Shown: piece by piece, positions 31,200 through 35,416 of the stretch
Layout of the letters: each line of letters begins with the position of its first letter
Position numbering within the stretch: position 1 is the stretch's first letter
Origin: Ruminococcus sp.
GTDB taxonomy: Bacteria > Bacillota > Clostridia > Oscillospirales > Ruminococcaceae
Assembly: GCA_017521805.1 (NCBI GenBank)
Contig: JAFXDK010000078.1
Location: forward strand, 1-35,416
DNA: 35,416 nucleotides
Direction: 5' to 3'
Notes under the pieces: generated by a model
Databases searched by the model: none
Told to the model about the DNA's origin: nothing
What the model saw: the letters and a program-made list of their open reading frames with translations, nothing else
Position numbers and translations under genes: made by a program

Positions 31200-31985
31200 C
31201 TAAAAAATCACAGCTCCTCCCACTGATTCAACAGGTGCAACACCCATGAGATAATCACGTTTTCTCACAAAGTCCGACAGCACACGCTCCACTGTCTTAT
31301 CAGCTATATCAGGGCGATTATTGTCCTGACTAAGATGTCCGAGAATAATATGGGTTGTCCCCTGCCTGATAAGCTTAGCCGCCTGCATACCGCAGTTTTC
31401 GTTGGATAAATGACCGTATGGCGACAATATACGCTCTTTCAGATAAAGGGGATACGGACCGCGGCGGAGCATTTCCTCGTCATAATTGGATTCAAGAAGC
31501 ACAAGACGGCAGCCATTCAGCGCCTCGTCAACCTCAGGAGTGATATGCCCTAAATCCGTACATACAGCGCATATTTTCCCGTCGGACGTTGTAATTCTGT
31601 AGCCGCAGCTCTGAATTGTATCGTGGGGAGTATTAAAATTAGTCAGCTCACAGTCACCACAGGCAATTTTCTTCCCTGTCATATCAATAACAGGAGATGT
31701 AGGGGATATCTTATCATCATCGCACAGCTGCTGCAAGGTACGCTTCTGCCCATACACGGGAATTGAAGTATGCTTCGTCAGCATTTTCAGACCGCTTACG
31801 TGGTCGGAATGGCCGTGAGTGATAAACACACCTCTGATTGCGGAAAGGGGTATGCGGTTACAGTCAAGTGCGGCGTTAAGCCGTTTAAAGCTTACGCCGC
31901 AGTCGATAAGGATACCGCCTTGTTCCGTGCCGATAAAAGTCGAATTGCCCTTACTGGAGCTGAAAAGCGGATATATTCTTGCCAT
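31200..31985 (-). CDS. walJ: MBL-fold metallo-hydrolase, WalJ/YycJ-like
   Basis: A 261-aa metallo-beta-lactamase-fold protein with the metal motif THGHSDH (~56-62) and the YycJ-type start MARIYPLFSSSKGNSTFI. WalJ proteins have been tied to DNA replication/cell-wall coordination as putative 5' exonucleases, and the gene often neighbours rlmH, as here. Its ATG overlaps the upstream stop (TAATG). walK/walR are not in the window. Confidence 0.9.
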   Translation of the reverse strand: MARIYPLFSSSKGNSTFIGTEQGGILIDCGVSFKRLNAALDCNRIPLSAIRGVFITHGHSDHVSGLKMLTKHTSIPVYGQKRTLQQLCDDDKISPTSPVIDMTGKKIACGDCELTNFNTPHDTIQSCGYRITTSDGKICAVCTDLGHITPEVDEALNGCRLVLLESNYDEEMLRRGPYPLYLKERILSPYGHLSNENCGMQAAKLIRQGTTHIILGHLSQDNNRPDIADKTVERVLSDFVRKRDYLMGVAPVESVGGAVIF

Positions 31986-32662
31986 TAGCCTCTTGCAGGG
32001 ATTCTTGTTGCTACTCTCATAGCAAAATCGTTGAAATTCTGTGTCTGGAGAATAACTCTGCCGGGGCCAGTAAGACGAGTGAGGAAAAGGCCTTCGCCGC
32101 CAAAGAATATATTTCCAAGTCCCTTAACCATTTCAATATCATAGCTTACAGACGTTTCAAAAGCAACAACATTTCCTGTATCTACTTTCAGGACTTCACC
32201 GGGAGCAAGAATGCGGTCAACTCTGTCGCCGTCAACTTCAAGAAAAGCCATACCGCTGCCGAAAAGTCTCTGAAGAATAAAGCCCTCACCGCCGAAAAGA
32301 CCAGCTGAAAGCTTCTTTGTGAAAGTAGCTTTTACATCAACGGATTGTTCAGCGCAAAGGAAAGCACCTTTCTGCACGATAAGCTCGCCTCTGGAAATAT
32401 CCACAGGAACGATAGAACCAGGGCAGGTAGCACCGAAAGCGATTTTTGCCCCTTGAACCTGAGAAGTATAATTAGCCATAAACAGAGATTCCCCTGTAAA
32501 CATTCTGCCGAGGCTTCTGCCGAGACCGCCTCTTGCGTTTGTGGACATATTTATGCCGTTAGTCTGCCAAATCATTCCCCCCGATTGAGAGAATACGGAT
32601 TCCCCTGCATTGAGTGTAAGTTCCACAGCAGGAACAGTTTCACCGATAAGCTGATAATTCAT
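31985..32662 (-). CDS. AIM24/TIGR00266-family protein
   Basis: A 225-aa soluble protein of duplicated beta-sandwich type; pattern NAGESVFSQSGGMIW, GGLGRSLGRMFTGESLFMANY and GGEGLFLTRLTGPGRVILQT is that of the TIGR00266/AIM24 family. Function unknown. The start at 32662 (MNYQLIGE) follows AAAGGGAA; the frame extends upstream to 32683 through that RBS. First gene of the operon with walJ and rlmH. Confidence 0.9.
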   Translation of the reverse strand: MNYQLIGETVPAVELTLNAGESVFSQSGGMIWQTNGINMSTNARGGLGRSLGRMFTGESLFMANYTSQVQGAKIAFGATCPGSIVPVDISRGELIVQKGAFLCAEQSVDVKATFTKKLSAGLFGGEGFILQRLFGSGMAFLEVDGDRVDRILAPGEVLKVDTGNVVAFETSVSYDIEMVKGLGNIFFGGEGLFLTRLTGPGRVILQTQNFNDFAMRVATRIPARG

Positions 32663-32732
32663 AATTTTGTTCCCTTTCATCATATTTTAAATTATAAAGC
32701 AAACTGAAATATTCAGTACACTTATACATATT

Positions 32733-32761
32733 ATTCTATCATTTTTTATCAAATTCGTCAA
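32733..32761 (-). promoter_or_regulatory. Promoter of the aim24-walJ-rlmH operon
   Basis: Minus strand TTGACG (32756-32761), 17-base spacer, TAGAAT (32733-32738). A small inverted repeat ACTGAA-ATA-TTCAGT lies in the leader at 32703-32717. Confidence 0.65.
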
Positions 32762-32789
32762 GCGGAAATTTTTCAAAATTACGCAAATC

Positions 32790-32880
32790 TTTTGTAGGGG
32801 AGGTTGCCCACGACGTCCCGTTAAGGCAATACCGGCGGACTGCCAAAATGAGCCATGTCCGTGAGAACCCCTGCATACAA
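32790..32880. repeat. Second type of GTAGGGG repeat element
   Basis: Begins TTTTGTAGGGG and ends CCCCTGCATACAAAA, so the ends are imperfect inverted repeats. It abuts copy B of the MITE-like repeat. No coding capacity seen. Confidence 0.55.
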
Positions 32881-32885
32881 AATCT

Positions 32886-33020
32886 CAGTCTATAGAAAAA
32901 GGTATTTTTGAATACGGACCGCCAAAGGCAGCCCCTACAAATTGGCTATTTTACATTATTTCGTGTAGGGGCGGATATTATCCGCCCGCAATTTCGGGAC
33001 AAAATTCAGGTTTTTCGACA
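32886..33020. repeat. MITE-like repeat, copy B (~135 bp)
   Basis: Same element as 30523-30658, same orientation, estimated by eye at over 80% identity. The core with GTAGGGGCGGATATTATCCG is identical, while the last hairpin (AATTTCGGGACAAAATT) is degraded. Confidence 0.8.
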
Positions 33021-33074
33021 ATCTCCAAAATCTATCGGTTCATTTCTGTTCACAGAAAATTTACAATTCCAGCC

Positions 33075-33103
33075 TTGACAAATATTTTTTGCATGAGTAT
33101 AAT
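33075..33103 (+). promoter_or_regulatory. Consensus promoter of the T-box/leuA transcript
   Basis: TTGACA (33075-33080), 17-base spacer, TATAAT (33098-33103). The start near 33110 leaves a ~340-base leader holding the T-box. Confidence 0.88.
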
Positions 33104-33129
33104 AAAATTATCATAGTATTCAAATGCAA

Positions 33130-33401
33130 TGAAGGGAAATAAAGCCTTTTTAGTTTTTCAGAGAGCCGCTGTTGGTGCGAATGCGGTAAACGACACAGGT
33201 TATAGCTCCTCCCTGAGCAGTCGGTTGAAACGGCAGTTGTACTGTCGGATTAGCTCCGAACGGGTTCTCCCGTTACAGAGATATGCGTTAGCGGACGCAG
33301 ATGAGTGGGTGTAAAAGTATACACCAAGAAGAGTGGTACCACGGAATATAGAATTTCGTCTCTTCCATGCCGATTGTGCGTGGAGGAGATTTTTTATTTC
33401 T
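33130..33401 (+). promoter_or_regulatory. T-box leader, leucine type, with terminator
   Basis: The conserved T-box core GAGTGGTACCACGG is at 33331-33344 and the stem I region AGAGAG...TTGGTGCGAA at ~33160-33180. A CTC triplet at 33206-33208 (a second follows at 33209-33211) fits a leucine specifier. The terminator is 33358-33396 (CTCTTCCATGC with GCGTGGAGGAG, then T6). Uncharged tRNA-Leu would pair with both specifier and T-box and favour the antiterminator, switching leuA on when leucine is short. Confidence 0.92.
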
Positions 33402-33447
33402 CCAAAACAGCATCGGCACTCCGCAATAGTTTTAAGGAGAGATTAAT

Positions 33448-35109
33448 ATGATGAACGCATCAAAGTACACAAGACAATTTTTCAAAGCTCCCGCAACATC
33501 AATGAAGTGGACTGAGAAAACCCACATTGAAAAAGCGCCCATATGGTGCAGTGTTGATTTACGCGACGGCAATCAGGCGCTTATCACACCTATGAATCTG
33601 GAAGAAAAGCTGGAATTTTTCAAGCTTCTGGTAGATATCGGCTTCAAGGAAATCGAAATCGGCTTCCCTGCCGCATCTGAAACGGAATACGAATTCTGCC
33701 GCACACTTATTGAGCAGGATATGATACCCGACGACGTTGCAATACAGGTACTTACCCAATCCCGTGAGCATATCATTGAAAAAACATTTGAGGCACTCCG
33801 CGGCTGTAAGAATGCAATCGTGCATCTTTACAATTCCACCAGCGTGGCACAGCGCGAGCAGGTATTCCGCAAAACCAAGGAGGAAATCATAAATATTGCG
33901 ATTACAGGCGCAAAGCTCTGCAAGGAGTACCGCGAAAAATACGAGGGAAATTTCCGTTTCGAGTACTCCCCCGAAAGCTTCACAGGCACAGAGCCCGAAT
34001 TTGCTCTGGAGGTATGCAATGCCGTACTTGATATATGGCAGCCCACCGCCGAGGATAAGGTAATTATAAATCTTCCTGTTACAGTGCAGGTTTCCATGCC
34101 CCACGTTTATGCAAATCAGGTTGAGTATATGTGCGAGAATATAAAATACCGCGAAAATGTGGTGATTTCCACACATCCCCACAACGACAGAGGCTGTGCC
34201 GTTGCAGATACTGAAATGGCACTTCTTGCAGGCGCAGACAGAGTTGAGGGAACACTTTTCGGAAACGGCGAGCGCACAGGCAACGTTGATATAATCACCC
34301 TTGCTATGAATATGTTTTCACAGGGCATTGACCCACAGCTTGATTTTTCCGATATTCCGTCAATCTGCGAGGTATACAGCCGTGTAACGAATATGAATAT
34401 CCACGAGCGTTCACCCTATTCGGGAAAGCTTGTATTTGCGGCATTCAGCGGCTCACATCAGGACGCTATCGCAAAGGGTATGAAGTGGCGGGAGGAGGGA
34501 CACACAGAGCACTGGACAGTCCCCTATCTTCCAATCGACCCCAAGGACGTTGGCAGAGAGTATTCCGCAGATGTTATCCGCATCAACAGCCAGTCGGGCA
34601 AGGGCGGAATCGGCTATATTCTCGAAAAGCACTTCGGATATGACCTGCCGAAGAAAATGCGCGAGGTTGTGGGATATATGGTCAAGGGTATCTCCGACCA
34701 CAAGCACAAGGAGCTTCTCCCCGACGAAGTATACGGCATATTCAAGGAAAGCTTTGTGGATATAACTGCGCCTCTTGACGTAAAAGAAACCCATTACAAA
34801 CAGTATGGAGGCGGCATTGAGGCTACCGTATCACTTCTATACAACGGAAAAAAAGCATCTGTAACAGATACAGGTAACGGACGACTTGACGCTGTAAGCA
34901 ACGCAATACGCTCATATACGGGACTTGATTTCAGTCTTAACAGCTATACCGAGCACGCTCTTGAAGTGGGCTCAGCTTCAAAGGCTGTTTCATACGTAGA
35001 AATTATCAACAGAAATGGCAAAAGCTTCTGGGGCACAGGAATAGACAACGATATTATCATATCGTCGATTAAAGCTCTTGTAAGTGCTGTAAATAATATG
35101 CTGAAATAA
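33448..35109 (+). CDS. leuA: 2-isopropylmalate synthase LeuA (long form)
   Basis: A 553-aa enzyme condensing acetyl-CoA with 2-oxoisovalerate, the committed step of leucine synthesis. The catalytic HMGL-like domain shows SVDLRDGNQALI (~35-46) and the metal motif STHPHNDRG (~238-246); the C-terminal part (~430-553) is the LeuA dimer domain that senses leucine. Start WCSVDLRDGNQALI and length place it with the long LeuA form also found in actinobacteria, not the ~510-aa proteobacterial form. AAGGAGAG precedes the ATG; the second Met is also possible. Controlled by the leucine T-box. No leuCDB follows within the window. Confidence 0.96.
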   Translation: MMNASKYTRQFFKAPATSMKWTEKTHIEKAPIWCSVDLRDGNQALITPMNLEEKLEFFKLLVDIGFKEIEIGFPAASETEYEFCRTLIEQDMIPDDVAIQVLTQSREHIIEKTFEALRGCKNAIVHLYNSTSVAQREQVFRKTKEEIINIAITGAKLCKEYREKYEGNFRFEYSPESFTGTEPEFALEVCNAVLDIWQPTAEDKVIINLPVTVQVSMPHVYANQVEYMCENIKYRENVVISTHPHNDRGCAVADTEMALLAGADRVEGTLFGNGERTGNVDIITLAMNMFSQGIDPQLDFSDIPSICEVYSRVTNMNIHERSPYSGKLVFAAFSGSHQDAIAKGMKWREEGHTEHWTVPYLPIDPKDVGREYSADVIRINSQSGKGGIGYILEKHFGYDLPKKMREVVGYMVKGISDHKHKELLPDEVYGIFKESFVDITAPLDVKETHYKQYGGGIEATVSLLYNGKKASVTDTGNGRLDAVSNAIRSYTGLDFSLNSYTEHALEVGSASKAVSYVEIINRNGKSFWGTGIDNDIIISSIKALVSAVNNMLK

Positions 35110-35416
35110 AAGCCTTTAGCTTTCGTGTAGTACCTTGTAACAACTAAAACTTTATATTTAATAGAAACAGCAATTTATAGATAGGAGAAATGAATAAACA
35201 ACATTTAAAAAGACCACTTGACACACATGAAAAGACTTTCCTTTTCTTATACAACAATCCCCCTCGTCAAAAGTCGGCAAAGGGAGGGAAAAAGGGGAAA
35301 GGGAAAGGAGAGCCCAGAGAGGAAAACCGTAGGGGAAAAAGGGAGGCGGCGTGTCGCCGCTGACATTTTGGGCTTTGGAAAATGCACATTAGCGCGATAA
35401 TATTTGTTCTGATGAA
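35110..35416. other. Gap after leuA with a doubtful small frame
   Basis: No clear terminator for leuA. A 57-codon frame 35190-35363 (MNKQHLKRPLDTHEKTFLF..., then Lys/Gly/Arg-rich) has AGGAG only two bases before its ATG, too close for a good start, and its second half is purine-rich low complexity. A small GCGGCG/CGCCGC hairpin is at ~35346-35360. I see no firm gene here. Confidence 0.4.

Noticed and set aside
30523-33020. Composite transposon formed by the two 136-bp repeats
   Set aside because: The repeats have no transposase and enclose ordinary housekeeping genes in conserved order.
35190-35363. 57-codon gene after leuA
   Set aside because: RBS is only two bases from the ATG and the second half is low-complexity purine-rich sequence; kept only as a note.

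Overview
The window looks like a chromosomal segment of a low-to-mid GC, monoderm Firmicute of the Ruminococcus type (Oscillospiraceae). This is inferred from strong AGGAGG ribosome binding sites, many TTGACA-17-TATAAT promoters, a leucine T-box, housekeeping neighbours typical of Clostridia (rsmD-coaD, walJ-rlmH), and a Gram-positive type IV pilus locus without any outer-membrane secretin. The species cannot be named from sequence alone.

The left half (about 265-16,807) is a nearly complete type IV pilus gene cluster, mostly on the minus strand. Reading leftward from 16,807, one operon encodes the platform protein PilC, a PilM-PilN fusion, a PilO-like protein, a very large (1034 aa) PilX-like protein and two minor prepilins. 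A convergent prepilin peptidase gene (pilD, plus strand) shares a bidirectional terminator with that operon. pilB and pilT follow as a two-gene ATPase unit. Further left, three more prepilins (one with features of a major pilin) and an S41/PDZ protease lie under at least three separate promoters. Two of these promoters share an identical 18-bp block, and a third contains a 20-bp palindrome between its -35 and -10.

In the 800-bp gap between pilT and the putative major pilin sits a compact locus for a 27-residue hydrophobic peptide (4119-4202). It has its own promoter, an RBS-sequestering leader helix and a bidirectional terminator. A convergent consensus promoter would make a ~70-nt RNA complementary to the start region of the peptide mRNA. 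The layout matches the Fst/par class of type I toxin-antitoxin systems and is the most interesting find of the window.

The right half is housekeeping and accessory metabolism: asnB; rsmD-coaD with a coiled-coil gene; a CPBP (CAAX-like) membrane protease; a zinc-ribbon/TPM-domain pair; pnuC; GTP-type PEP carboxykinase; a cytidylate-kinase-like protein; an orphan lipoprotein joining a uncharacterised N-terminal half to a solute-binding-protein half; the aim24-like/walJ/rlmH operon; and T-box-controlled leuA.

Intergenic DNA carries several repeat types: a six-hairpin cluster at 22,344-22,521, two ~136-bp MITE-like copies (30,523 and 32,886), a related element at 32,790, and short heptamer-like repeats near 25,320, 25,455 and 30,690. 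The first 264 bases carry a consensus promoter firing leftward out of the window, whose target is not visible.
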